A stretch of 31,424 nucleotides of DNA from Oscillospiraceae bacterium (lineage in GTDB: Bacteria; Bacillota; Clostridia; Oscillospirales; Ruminococcaceae): contig JAEDJV010000015.1 of assembly GCA_016296165.1 (NCBI GenBank), positions 1 through 31,424 on the forward strand. Reading direction: 5' to 3'. Under the pieces are notes generated by a model. It was not told the DNA's origin, ran no database searches, and worked only from the letters and a program-made list of their open reading frames with translations. Every line of letters begins with the position of its first letter. Within the stretch, counting starts at the first letter, position 1. Shown here piece by piece: positions 17,780 to 26,186 of this stretch. A program made the translations under genes and the position numbers.

Positions 17780-17821
17780 AAACAGAGGACAGCATTAAAA
17801 TGAAATACTGTCCTCTGTTTT
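17780..17821 (+). terminator. Terminator between engB and the HD-domain gene
   Basis: A perfect 13-bp stem (17780-17792 with 17808-17820) with a 15-base loop ends in TTTT on the + strand. It lies directly between two convergent genes and touches the HD gene stop codon, so it could act in both directions, although the T tail on the minus side is poorer. Confidence 0.8.
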
Positions 17822-18353
17822 ATTCTTCATAATTTCTTATTTTAATTACTCTTCTGCGTCTGAAAATACGTGAGCAAATATACGATGCAGTCTCAATTAA
17901 TCCGCAGTATTTGTCAACAAGAACAATTACTACGGTTTCTTTGTAGCTTGGCGGTGTAATCGTAAGGGGAAACATGTGTTTGAGTATTATGTCCTTTTCA
18001 CATTCGGTTAGCTCGAAATGCTGACATGCATTTTTCAGTGCAGCTTTCGGATGTGTCATTCCATGAAAATGATCTCCGGTTTCCTTTGTGTGAGTATGCC
18101 AGTCATAAAGGAAAAAATCGTGCAGAAGTCCGGCTCTTGCACCGGCTCTAGCATCAAGATTGAAAAATTTGCATATCTTAAAATTGTAGTAAGAAACGTT
18201 TACACAATGCTGAAAAGTTGACGTGTTGCCATGCTGTGTAAATTCCTTCATCTTCTGTACAAGCTCGTTTTCCAGAAGATCCCTGACTGTTTCGTAATAT
18301 CCGTCGCATATCTCGTTGCTAAGAAGATTTTTTTTTGATCCTATTGCATACAT
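17820..18353 (-). CDS. HD-domain phosphohydrolase, unknown substrate
   Basis: A 177-residue predicted cytoplasmic metal phosphohydrolase. The HD ligands are H49 (FQHCVNV), H78-D79 (LLHDFFLYDWH), H101, H126 and D147 (VDKYC), a complete set; the end is very basic (RRRR near 165). Relatives cleave nucleotides or cyclic nucleotides, but the substrate cannot be assigned. The frame is open to 18425, yet that start lies inside the promoter, upstream of the predicted transcript start, so it is rejected. ATG 18353 has AAAAGGA 12 bases upstream; ATG 18365 abuts that site. The gene is alone, divergent from secA and convergent with engB. Confidence 0.78.
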   Translation of the reverse strand: MYAIGSKKNLLSNEICDGYYETVRDLLENELVQKMKEFTQHGNTSTFQHCVNVSYYNFKICKFFNLDARAGARAGLLHDFFLYDWHTHTKETGDHFHGMTHPKAALKNACQHFELTECEKDIILKHMFPLTITPPSYKETVVIVLVDKYCGLIETASYICSRIFRRRRVIKIRNYEE

Positions 18354-18407
18354 GTTCTGATTCATTCCTTTTCGTTTAAGGAGTAACAAACTTATTTCTA
18401 CATTACT

Positions 18408-18436
18408 AGTATAACAGAATACCACATTTATATCAA
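18408..18436 (-). promoter_or_regulatory. Promoter of the HD-domain gene
   Basis: On the minus strand, -35 TTGATA (18431-18436) and -10 TATACT (18408-18413) are separated by 17 bases. The transcript would start near 18401. Confidence 0.75.
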
Positions 18437-18487
18437 TACTTTTTCAGAAAAACGGTATAAAAATACGCGTAGAAAATTTATCTGCTA

Positions 18488-18516
18488 TTGACAAATCTAT
18501 AAAATTAAGATAAAAT
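18488..18516 (+). promoter_or_regulatory. Promoter of secA
   Basis: A consensus -35 TTGACA (18488-18493), 17-base spacer and -10 TAAAAT (18511-18516). The leader of about 85 bases is AT-rich and shows no clear stable hairpin. Confidence 0.75.
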
Positions 18517-18607
18517 ATAATATGTGTATTTCTATTATACTTTTGAATAAATTAGTATTTTTGATACATTTATATAAAAATAATTTTTAAAGGTGGACCA
18601 GTAAAAA

Positions 18608-21370
18608 ATGAGTTTAATTGACAAGATTTTTGGGTCTTACAGCAAAAAAGAACTTGCACGTATAGAGCCAATAAAGCAGGCAGTCCTTGACCTTGAGGAA
18701 GAATACTCAAAGCTCTCAGAAGCAGAGCTTAAGGGAAAAACACAGATTTTTAAAGACAGATTAGCTGAAGGTGAAGAACTTGATTCAATTCTTCCTGAAG
18801 CTCTTGCTACATGTCGTGAAGCAGCATACAGAGTACTTGGAAAGAAACCATTCCCTGTACAGATTATAGGTGCCATTGTTCTTCACCAGGGACGTATAGC
18901 TGAGATGAAGACAGGTGAAGGTAAAACTCTCGTTGCCTGTCTGGCTGCCTATCTTAATGCTCTTTCAGGAAAGGGAGTTCATGTTGTAACAGTAAATGAC
19001 TACCTTGCAAAATTCCAGTCCGAAGAAATGGGTAAGGTTTACAGATATCTCGGACTGAGCATAGGTGTTATTCTCCATGGTCTCAACAATGCTCAGAGAA
19101 GAGCAGCATATAACTGTGATATTACATATGCAACAAACAATGAACTTGGTTTTGACTATCTTCGTGATAACATGGTAATATACAAGAAGGATATGGTTCA
19201 GAGAGAGCCAAACTTTGCAATTGTCGACGAAGTTGACTCTATCCTCATTGATGAGGCAAGAACTCCTCTTATCATTTCCGGACGTGGTGACAAGTCAACT
19301 GAACTCTACGGAATTGTTGACAAATTTGCCAAGACACTCAAGCCTATCACAGTTGTAGAAATGGATGACAAGGAAGATCAGGATGAAATCAATAAGGACT
19401 ATGACTATATCATAGATGAAAAGGCTAAGTCAGCTACTATTACAAGAACAGGTGTAAAGAAGGCTGAGAAGCATTTTAACATTGAAAACCTTATGGATCC
19501 GGATAACATGACTCTGCTTCATCATATTAACCAGGCTCTTAAAGCTAACGGTATAATGAAACGTGATATTGACTACGTTGTTAAGGACGGCGAAGTAATT
19601 ATTGTTGACGAGTTTACAGGTCGTCTGATGATGGGAAGACGTTTTAATGATGGTCTTCACCAGGCTATCGAGGCGAAGGAAGGAGTTAAGGTTGCACACG
19701 AATCCAAAACTCTTGCAACAATTACTTTCCAGAACTACTTCAGACTTTATTCAAAGCTTTCCGGTATGACTGGTACAGCTATGACTGAGGAAGACGAATT
19801 TAAGGAAATATACAAACTTGACGTTATTCAGGTGCCTACAAACAGACCTGTACAGAGAATAGACCATTCTGACCAGGTTTACAGAACTGAAAAAGGTAAG
19901 TTTGAGGCGGTTATTGATCAGATAGTTGAATGTAACAAGAAAGGACAGCCTGTTCTTGTTGGTACAGTTTCAATTCAGAAATCAGAAATCCTTTCTTCAC
20001 TCCTTAATAAAAAGGGTATAAAACACTCTGTTCTCAATGCAAAACAGCATGAAAAGGAAGCTGAGATTGTTGCTCAGGCTGGTAAGTTCGGCGCTGTTAC
20101 AATTGCGACAAATATGGCAGGACGAGGTACTGATATTATTCTCGGCGGTAATGCAGAGTTCAGGGCAAAAGCTGAGATGAAGAAGAGAGAATACGAAGAA
20201 GATATTATAAACGAAGCAGTAGGTTATGCTGAAACAGATAATGAAGAGATTCTCGCTGCAAGAAAAGTGTACAGGGAACTTTATGAAAAATATAGTGCTG
20301 AAGTAAAAGAAAAGGCTAAGGAAGTTCTTGAAGCAGGTGGTCTCTTTATCATAGGTACAGAACGTCATGAGTCACGTCGTATTGATAATCAGCTCAGAGG
20401 CCGTTCAGGACGTCAGGGTGACCCTGGTGAAAGCCGTTTCTTCCTCTCACTCGAAGATGACCTTATGCGTATCTTTGCCGCTGACAGAATTGAAAATCTC
20501 ATGAAAACTCTTAATGTTGAGGAAACAATGCCTATAGAGAGCAAGTTCCTGACAAAGATGATAGAATCTTCACAGAAGAAGGTTGAAGGACGTAACTTCA
20601 GCATAAGAAAGAACGTTCTTAACTATGATGATGTTATGAACAAACAGCGTGAGATTATATATGATCAGCGATCAAAGGTTCTTAACGGTGATGATCTCCA
20701 TGAAAGCATTGTCAAGATGATTAAGGATCTTGTTGAGACAACAGTTGACGGATACCTCCTTGAAGACGGAGAGGATAAGGAAAACTGGAACCTCATTGGT
20801 CTTCGTGAATACTTCCTTGGATGGATTACAACTGAGGATGAGTTTAAGGATCTTGAAGAAGATGATAAGAAACTTGAGGAAGTCACAAAGAAAGAAATTA
20901 TTGACATGCTTTCTGACAGAGCTGTAAATGCTTATGCAGATAAGGAAAAAGAATACGGCGAACAGATTATCAGAGAACTTGAAAGAGTTATCCTTCTCAA
21001 AGTTGTTGATTCCAAGTGGACCACACACATCGATGATATGGATGAGCTTAAGAAAGGTATTATACTCAGAGCTTACGGACAGAAGAATCCTGTTGTTGAA
21101 TACAGATATGAAGGATTCGAAATGTTTGATGCAATGATTGAAAGCATTCGTGAAGAAACAGTTCGAACACTCCTTACAATCAGACTCCAGAAGAACGCAG
21201 CACCACCGGAGCGTGTACAGGTAAATAAACCTGATGCACCTAATGCTGGCAGCGGTGACGGAAGTTTTTCAAACCAGGCTGTATCAAAGAAGATAAACGA
21301 CAACGATCCATGTCCATGCGGCAGCGGAAAAAAATATAAAAAATGCTGCGGACTTAACGAGGAAAATTGA
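18608..21370 (+). CDS. secA: Preprotein translocase ATPase SecA
   Basis: A 920-residue motor that pushes preproteins through SecYEG. Walker A is MKTGEGKT (K106), the DEAD-type Walker B region is VDEVDSILIDEARTPL, and the second motor domain has TNMAGRGTDI and the arginine-finger motif RGRSGRQGDPG. A helical scaffold and a flexible linker follow. The C-terminal zinc motif CPCGSGKKYKKCCG (C902, C904, C913, C914) is intact; it binds SecB or ribosomes in other species. AAAGGTGGACC before ATG 18608 is a clear ribosome binding site. It has its own promoter and terminator and works with the signal peptidases encoded earlier in the window. Confidence 0.98.
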   Translation: MSLIDKIFGSYSKKELARIEPIKQAVLDLEEEYSKLSEAELKGKTQIFKDRLAEGEELDSILPEALATCREAAYRVLGKKPFPVQIIGAIVLHQGRIAEMKTGEGKTLVACLAAYLNALSGKGVHVVTVNDYLAKFQSEEMGKVYRYLGLSIGVILHGLNNAQRRAAYNCDITYATNNELGFDYLRDNMVIYKKDMVQREPNFAIVDEVDSILIDEARTPLIISGRGDKSTELYGIVDKFAKTLKPITVVEMDDKEDQDEINKDYDYIIDEKAKSATITRTGVKKAEKHFNIENLMDPDNMTLLHHINQALKANGIMKRDIDYVVKDGEVIIVDEFTGRLMMGRRFNDGLHQAIEAKEGVKVAHESKTLATITFQNYFRLYSKLSGMTGTAMTEEDEFKEIYKLDVIQVPTNRPVQRIDHSDQVYRTEKGKFEAVIDQIVECNKKGQPVLVGTVSIQKSEILSSLLNKKGIKHSVLNAKQHEKEAEIVAQAGKFGAVTIATNMAGRGTDIILGGNAEFRAKAEMKKREYEEDIINEAVGYAETDNEEILAARKVYRELYEKYSAEVKEKAKEVLEAGGLFIIGTERHESRRIDNQLRGRSGRQGDPGESRFFLSLEDDLMRIFAADRIENLMKTLNVEETMPIESKFLTKMIESSQKKVEGRNFSIRKNVLNYDDVMNKQREIIYDQRSKVLNGDDLHESIVKMIKDLVETTVDGYLLEDGEDKENWNLIGLREYFLGWITTEDEFKDLEEDDKKLEEVTKKEIIDMLSDRAVNAYADKEKEYGEQIIRELERVILLKVVDSKWTTHIDDMDELKKGIILRAYGQKNPVVEYRYEGFEMFDAMIESIREETVRTLLTIRLQKNAAPPERVQVNKPDAPNAGSGDGSFSNQAVSKKINDNDPCPCGSGKKYKKCCGLNEEN

Positions 21371-21387
21371 TTTACAGCATTATAAAT

Positions 21388-21429
21388 AACAAAAACCAGA
21401 TGTGTTTTACATCTGGTTTTTGTTTATTT
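21388..21429 (+). terminator. Terminator after secA
   Basis: A perfect 16-bp stem (21388-21403 with 21409-21424) with the loop GTTTT, rich in T on the downstream side and followed by more T residues. Confidence 0.9.
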
Positions 21430-21484
21430 TATATAAAATAAATATATAGATTTTATGAGATGACATAAAAATTATTGTAAAGTA

Positions 21485-21513
21485 TTGTGTTAAAAAAACA
21501 AAAGTGATATAAT
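21485..21513 (+). promoter_or_regulatory. Promoter of the EF-G-like gene
   Basis: -35 TTGTGT (21485-21490), 17-base spacer and consensus -10 TATAAT (21508-21513), about 48 bases before the start codon. Confidence 0.65.
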
Positions 21514-21560
21514 AAAAAACATAATTATTGTACAAATCAACATAAAGGGGAAATGTGATT

Positions 21561-23648
21561 ATGACTAAAGATGCAGAAACAATAAAAAATATCGCTCTGG
21601 CAGGCCACAACGGTTCAGGTAAGACTTCTCTTGCAGAAGCACTTCTTTACAGAGCGGGGGTTACAGAACGTCTTGGAAAGACAGCAGACGGAAATACTGT
21701 TTGTGATTTCGATTCTGAGGAGATAAAGAGAAAGGTTTCTATAAACACAGCTGTTGCTAATTTTATGACAGATGGAATAAAAGTTAATCTTATCGATACT
21801 CCTGGCCTTTTTGACTTTGAGGGCGGTATGAGAGAAGGAATTACTGCTGCAGGAACTGTTATGATAACTGTTTCAGGTAAGTCCGGTGTAAAAGTAGGAA
21901 CAAAGAAAGCATATAGTTTTGCTGAAAAACTTGGTAAGTCAAAAGTTTTTGTTATTACAAAACTTGATGATCCGAACGCAAACTTCTATAATACACTTAC
22001 AGAGCTTAAGACAGTATTTGGTCCTACAGTTTGTCCTGTAGTTGTTCCTGTTATCCAGAACGGCGAGATAGCAAGTTATATCAATCTTATCGAGATGAAG
22101 GCTTATAAGTATGATGACAAGGGAAATGCTGTTGAGACAGATATGCCGGACGGTGACATATCAAATAATGATAAGATGGATTACAGACTTGATGGTCTTA
22201 TTCAGGCAATAAGCGAAGCTGTTGCTGAGACAGACGATGAGTTTATGGAGAAGTTCTTTGAAGGTGAAGCATTTACACAGAAAGAACTTATAGACGGTAT
22301 TCACAAAGGTGTAAATACAGGAAAGATTACTCCTGTTGTTTGTACATCTGCTGTTTCTCTTGCAGGTATTGACATGCTTCTCAAGGAAATGTCACTTCTT
22401 CTTCCTTCACCTCTTGAAGTATCAAAGCCTGTTGCAACAGATGCAAACGGTGACCCTGTAGAGATAGAATGCTCAGCGTCCGATCCGCTGTCAGCATTTG
22501 TTTTCAGAACGACTGTCGATCCTTTTGTTGGAAAGATGTCATATATTAAAGTATTTTCAGGTGTTCTAAAGGCTGGTTCTTCTGTACTTAATGCTTCATC
22601 CGGTGAGACGGAAAAAGTAGGCAAGCTTTATAATATGTGCGGCAAAAAACAGGAAGAAGTAGATTCTGCTAATGCAGGCGACATAGTGGTTGCAGTTAAG
22701 ATGAATATTAACACTTCAGATACTCTCTGCGATCAGTCGAGAGTTGTTACATTTGATGCAGTTGATTATCCTTCTCCATGTTATTCTATGGCTGTAAAGG
22801 CAAAGGCACAGGGAGATGAGAGCAAGATTTCAAATGGTATTACCAAACTTCTTGAAGAAGATCCTACACTTAAGTATGAACAGGATTCTTCAACAACTGA
22901 ACAGATTCTTAGCGGTCTTGGAGATCAGCACCTTGAGATAGCTGCTTCAAAACTTAAGGAAAAGTTTGGCGCAGATGTTATTCTTACAGTACCTAAGATT
23001 GCGTATAAGGAAACAATCAGAAAGAAAGTTAAAGTTGAAGGAAAACACAAGAAGCAGAGTGGCGGACATGGTCAGTATGGTCATGTATGGATGGAATTTG
23101 AACCTACAGTAGGCGATGAGCTTGTATTTGAAGAACGTGTATTTGGCGGTGCGGTTCCTAAGAATTACTTCCCTGCAGTTGAAAAAGGAATACAGGAAAG
23201 CATGAGAAAGGGCGTGCTTGCCGGCTGTCCTGTTGTTGGATTAAAGGCCATCCTTGTAGACGGATCTTATCATCCTGTTGATTCCTCTGAAATGGCATTT
23301 AAAACAGCAGCTTCTATTGCATACAAAGAAGGTTTAAAACAGGCTGACCCAGTCCTTCTTGAACCAATCGGAAGTCTTTCAGTAAAGGTTTCAGATGACA
23401 AGACAGGTGATATCATGGGCGAGCTCAACAAAAGAAGAGGTCGTATGCTTGGCATGAATCCTGCTGGTGAAGGAATGACAGAGATACTTGCCGATGTTCC
23501 AATGAGAGAGATGCATGATTTTGCAACTTATCTCAGACAGGCAACAAGAGGTCTTGGCGAGTTTACTTTCGAATTCGTCAGATATGAGCAGCTTCCTGCC
23601 AATCTCGTTTCAGAAGTAATCGTAGCTTTATCTACCGAAACAGAATAA
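21561..23648 (+). CDS. EF-G-like translational GTPase (EF-G2 type)
   Basis: A 695-residue five-domain EF-G homologue, but of the divergent EF-G-like type. The P-loop is AGHNGSGKT (14-22), the switch I region is EEIKRKVSINTA rather than the usual RGITI form, G3 is DTPGLFDF (79-86) with Leu83 where EF-G has the catalytic His, and G4 is TKLD (133-136) instead of NKMD. Domain IV keeps GGHGQYGHVWMEFEP and the VDSSEMAFKTAA tip. It is therefore probably not the main elongation factor, which usually lies by rpsL-rpsG-tuf; its role is unsettled. ATG 21561 is chosen with AAGGGG (21545-21550) upstream; the in-frame GTG 21555 is too close. Single-gene transcript with promoter and terminator. Confidence 0.9.
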   Translation: MTKDAETIKNIALAGHNGSGKTSLAEALLYRAGVTERLGKTADGNTVCDFDSEEIKRKVSINTAVANFMTDGIKVNLIDTPGLFDFEGGMREGITAAGTVMITVSGKSGVKVGTKKAYSFAEKLGKSKVFVITKLDDPNANFYNTLTELKTVFGPTVCPVVVPVIQNGEIASYINLIEMKAYKYDDKGNAVETDMPDGDISNNDKMDYRLDGLIQAISEAVAETDDEFMEKFFEGEAFTQKELIDGIHKGVNTGKITPVVCTSAVSLAGIDMLLKEMSLLLPSPLEVSKPVATDANGDPVEIECSASDPLSAFVFRTTVDPFVGKMSYIKVFSGVLKAGSSVLNASSGETEKVGKLYNMCGKKQEEVDSANAGDIVVAVKMNINTSDTLCDQSRVVTFDAVDYPSPCYSMAVKAKAQGDESKISNGITKLLEEDPTLKYEQDSSTTEQILSGLGDQHLEIAASKLKEKFGADVILTVPKIAYKETIRKKVKVEGKHKKQSGGHGQYGHVWMEFEPTVGDELVFEERVFGGAVPKNYFPAVEKGIQESMRKGVLAGCPVVGLKAILVDGSYHPVDSSEMAFKTAASIAYKEGLKQADPVLLEPIGSLSVKVSDDKTGDIMGELNKRRGRMLGMNPAGEGMTEILADVPMREMHDFATYLRQATRGLGEFTFEFVRYEQLPANLVSEVIVALSTETE

Positions 23649-23690
23649 TTTTAAAACTTTAATAATAATTCTTAATTCACTAAAATAAAT

Positions 23691-23726
23691 AAAAAATGCA
23701 TGTCGCTTATGTGATATGCATTTTTT
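23691..23726 (+). terminator. Terminator after the EF-G-like gene
   Basis: AAAAAATGCAT (23691-23701) pairs with ATGCATTTTTT (23716-23726); three further inner pairs bring the loop to 8 bases. The T run completes a standard terminator. Confidence 0.85.
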
Positions 23727-23790
23727 ATTTGTTTTTAAACCCTCCACTATACCATCAGTCTTTAGCCTGGCGGAATAATAACTTTCACAA

Positions 23791-23825
23791 TCGTGGTTGC
23801 TTTTTTCAGTCAACCCGATTTTTTT
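23791..23825 (+). terminator. Second terminator-like hairpin
   Basis: TCGTGGTTG (23791-23799) pairs with CAACCCGA (23811-23818) with one bulged base, followed by seven T residues. No gene lies between it and the previous terminator, so it may be a back-up stop or the end of a short non-coding transcript. Confidence 0.5.
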
Positions 23826-23827
23826 AT

Positions 23828-23861
23828 AAAAAAAGAGTGTGAGTTTTTGCTCACACTCTTT
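23828..23861 (-). terminator. Terminator of the cellulase gene
   Basis: A perfect 12-bp stem (23832-23843 with 23850-23861) with a 6-base loop. On the minus strand it lies just after the cellulase stop codon and runs into T residues opposite the A run at 23828-23834. Confidence 0.88.
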
Positions 23862-23879
23862 AATTATAATATGGGTGAT

Positions 23880-25802
23880 TTACTCTGAATATTCTGAAAG
23901 TGTAATACCGTTTTCACCAAGAGGTATCTCGTGGTCAAGTCCTATGAAATTACCTTTTTTATCCTGCCAGAGAACTTCCTTGACAAATTCGTATTTTTCT
24001 TTGTCCCATGTAGTAAAGTCATCGAGAACAAGCCCGCCTGTGTCTCCGGAGTTTGCGTTGAAGCACCAGAATGTGTGGTGAAGTTTGTTTTCCATGATAA
24101 GCTGTCTGCAGTATGTCATCCATGTGAGATTAGGTTCTTTCATGAATCCACCCCATTCACCGATAAGGAGAGGAGCTTTTTTCTTGTCATAGATATAGAA
24201 CCAGTTATCGTACCAGCAGTCATCCATTAATGAATCAAATGTATATCCGCCTTCAAACCAAGGCTGTTCATATACTGTAGGGCCATAATCGTGAGGGGAG
24301 TAAACGAGTTTGTTATTGTATTTACCGAGGTCAACCGGATTGTCAGCTACGCCTCTGAGGTTTCCGCCCCACCAGTTGAAGTAGTAGTCAGCTTTGTCCT
24401 GGGATTTGAAGCTGCCGTTTGCTTTTGTATCAATCGGATAGCATTCTATACCTTCAACCATTATGAGAAGATTCGGGTTCTTTTTAAGAACTGCAAGTCC
24501 TGCTTTTTCAGCAATGTATTTCCAGTTGTCAGCGTCTTTGGAGTCATCCCATTTGGCACGAGGTGATTCATTTGGCTTGCCGTGAGGTTCATTTTCAAGG
24601 TCAATTGCGATAATTGTATCATCATTTTTGTATGTTGATGCAATCCACTCGAGTGCGCGAATGAAGTCTTTTTCAGAGATTTTTTCATCGTACCACATTG
24701 GGTAGTTGTGGCCTGACGCATTTGTTGAGGCGCAGTGGAAGTCAATCATTATCTTAAGTCCGTTTGCCCGGCACTGATCAATCACATAATTGAAAATTTC
24801 AAGACTGTTCATTCCGACAAGATATGAGTTTGTCGCCTGATTAAAGTTTGCCTCAGGGTATTCTCCGTCTTCCCACTGATTTACGAGCTCGGTGGAAATA
24901 GGGATTCTGATAAGGTTGAATCCATGATCTGCTATTGAGTTTATGGAAGTGTTCAGGTCCGCATTCCATAACCCGTCAAAAATATTTGTTCCTGTGTTAT
25001 ATCCAAACCAGTTACATCCGGTAATCCAGACTTCTTTTCCTTCTGAATCAACAATCTTGTTTTTTTCAACAAAGAGCCAGTCATCTGTTGAAGGAGCAGG
25101 AACTTCTTTTGCATTTGGTGAAGAAGTAGGAGTGTTGTTATTGCCTGAATTATTATTATTATTATTATTATTATTATTTGAATTGTTATTGGAATCATTT
25201 TTTACAGCAGGTACGCTTTCTGAAGAAAATACGGCAGAACCCGCATCGATTACTTCAGGGGAGGCAATCTGAATTCCAAAATTTATACTTCCGCCTGAGA
25301 TAATATTTCCTGTGTTGTTGTCAGGTTTTATTGTAAGTGTTGTTCCATCCAGATCATAGGTAAGTCCCCATGAATTTTTTATCTCGATATCTTTGTTTAC
25401 AGAAAGTGTAACTTTCCAGTTTGATATGGTGTCTGACTGTTTATTTGTTACTGTGCCGTCAAGCTGGTATATTGTCACTCCGCCTTCAGGCCAGCTGTTA
25501 CCGTTTGTGAGTTTGAAAACGATATCTTTGCTGTTTTTATCCTGAGAATCATTCTTTGTTTCATCTTTTTTATCGTTTGCATCTTCATCCGGTTTTTCAG
25601 TTTCTTCTTCAGTTTCTTTTTCTTCAGTTTCTTCTTCCTCTTCTTCCTCATCGTCTCCTTCTGTTTCTTCGATTTCTTCTTCAACATTTGAAACTTCCGG
25701 GAGAGAAGTGTTTTCTTCAGTACCACATCCGGTAAAGATTAAAGTCTGTGCGATTATACTTAGAGAAAGGAGCATAGACAGAACTTTTCGAAAATTATTC
25801 AT
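23880..25802 (-). CDS. Lipoprotein GH5 endoglucanase (GH5_1-like) with CBM2-like module
   Basis: A 640-residue surface cellulase. It has a lipoprotein signal peptide with lipobox LIFTGC (lipidated Cys26), a long Glu/Asp-rich stalk (about 36-93), a CBM2-like beta module (about 94-190) with Trp104, Trp129 and Trp145, an Asn/Ser/Pro linker (about 201-238) with ten Asn in a row, and a GH5 barrel (about 240-615). The acid/base is E405 (ENEPHG) and the nucleophile E549 (LIGEWGG). GCNWFGYNTGTN, WWGGNLRG and YSPHDYGP recall the subfamily 1 endoglucanase E1 of Acidothermus. It should cut internal beta-1,4-glucan bonds at the cell surface. ATG 25802 has AAGGA upstream; a longer start at 25859 coincides with the predicted transcript start. 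No dockerin is seen. Confidence 0.92.
   Translation of the reverse strand: MNNFRKVLSMLLSLSIIAQTLIFTGCGTEENTSLPEVSNVEEEIEETEGDDEEEEEEETEEKETEEETEKPDEDANDKKDETKNDSQDKNSKDIVFKLTNGNSWPEGGVTIYQLDGTVTNKQSDTISNWKVTLSVNKDIEIKNSWGLTYDLDGTTLTIKPDNNTGNIISGGSINFGIQIASPEVIDAGSAVFSSESVPAVKNDSNNNSNNNNNNNNNNSGNNNTPTSSPNAKEVPAPSTDDWLFVEKNKIVDSEGKEVWITGCNWFGYNTGTNIFDGLWNADLNTSINSIADHGFNLIRIPISTELVNQWEDGEYPEANFNQATNSYLVGMNSLEIFNYVIDQCRANGLKIMIDFHCASTNASGHNYPMWYDEKISEKDFIRALEWIASTYKNDDTIIAIDLENEPHGKPNESPRAKWDDSKDADNWKYIAEKAGLAVLKKNPNLLIMVEGIECYPIDTKANGSFKSQDKADYYFNWWGGNLRGVADNPVDLGKYNNKLVYSPHDYGPTVYEQPWFEGGYTFDSLMDDCWYDNWFYIYDKKKAPLLIGEWGGFMKEPNLTWMTYCRQLIMENKLHHTFWCFNANSGDTGGLVLDDFTTWDKEKYEFVKEVLWQDKKGNFIGLDHEIPLGENGITLSEYSE
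25149..25178. repeat. (ATT)10 trinucleotide microsatellite in the cellulase gene
   Basis: Ten perfect ATT units on + encode residues 209-218, ten Asn residues all using AAT, in the linker before the catalytic domain. Slippage by whole units would change linker length without shifting frame. Confidence 0.95.
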
Positions 25803-25865
25803 TTTACACTCATCCTTAATTCTTAATATTGTATTTTCGTATTTTTGATAGTATTCCATAAAATA

Positions 25866-25894
25866 ATTTTATAACATAAAAAACTTCCTGTCAA
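25866..25894 (-). promoter_or_regulatory. Promoter of the cellulase gene
   Basis: On the minus strand, a consensus -35 TTGACA (25889-25894) and -10 TAAAAT (25866-25871) with a 17-base spacer. The transcript would start near 25859, giving a leader of about 57 bases. Confidence 0.78.
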
Positions 25895-25937
25895 ATATAT
25901 TTTGTACTGATAAAATAAATTCATATATTTTGATACT
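25895..25937 (-). promoter_or_regulatory. Direct repeats upstream of the cellulase promoter
   Basis: On the minus strand AGTATCAAAATATAT (25923-25937) and AGTACAAAATATAT (25895-25908) form a direct repeat with 28-base phasing; the second copy abuts the -35 box. This placement is what an activator binding as tandem monomers would use, but AT-rich DNA makes chance likely enough to keep confidence low. Confidence 0.35.
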
Positions 25938-26131
25938 ATTTGCTCCTGTTTTTAGGTCTGTTTTGTAATATTAATAAATTATATGAAAATATCTGAATAA
26001 CGTATCTTTCAGCTTTTTGGATATTTTGTGAAAAAATATGCTGTGGCTGCGGTAAGTGATAAAAAGAGATGAAAAGATAAAAAATATTTTGCTGTAAGTT
26101 AATAAAAAAAAGCATATTTTTAATAAATTTA
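25938..26131. other. AT-rich gene-free spacer between divergent promoters
   Basis: Together with the promoters, a gap of over 430 bases separates the cellulase and nadB start codons. I see no gene or strong hairpin in this part; it is mostly A and T with a short GC-richer patch near 26040-26055. Confidence 0.6.
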
Positions 26132-26159
26132 TTGAAAAAATCAATTTTTATGGTATAAT
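26132..26159 (+). promoter_or_regulatory. Promoter of the nadB operon
   Basis: -35 TTGAAA (26132-26137), a 16-base spacer and consensus -10 TATAAT (26154-26159). The transcript would start near 26166, about 70 bases before nadB. Confidence 0.7.
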
Positions 26160-26186
26160 AATAATATACAATTTTATAAACATATT

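Noticed and set aside
18354..18425. N-terminal extension of the HD-domain protein
   Set aside because: It covers the -10 region and predicted transcript start and has no ribosome binding site.
24953..25198. Ile-rich frame overlapping the cellulase gene
   Set aside because: It is a frame-shifted reading of the (ATT)10 tract and adjoining linker, with no ribosome binding site.
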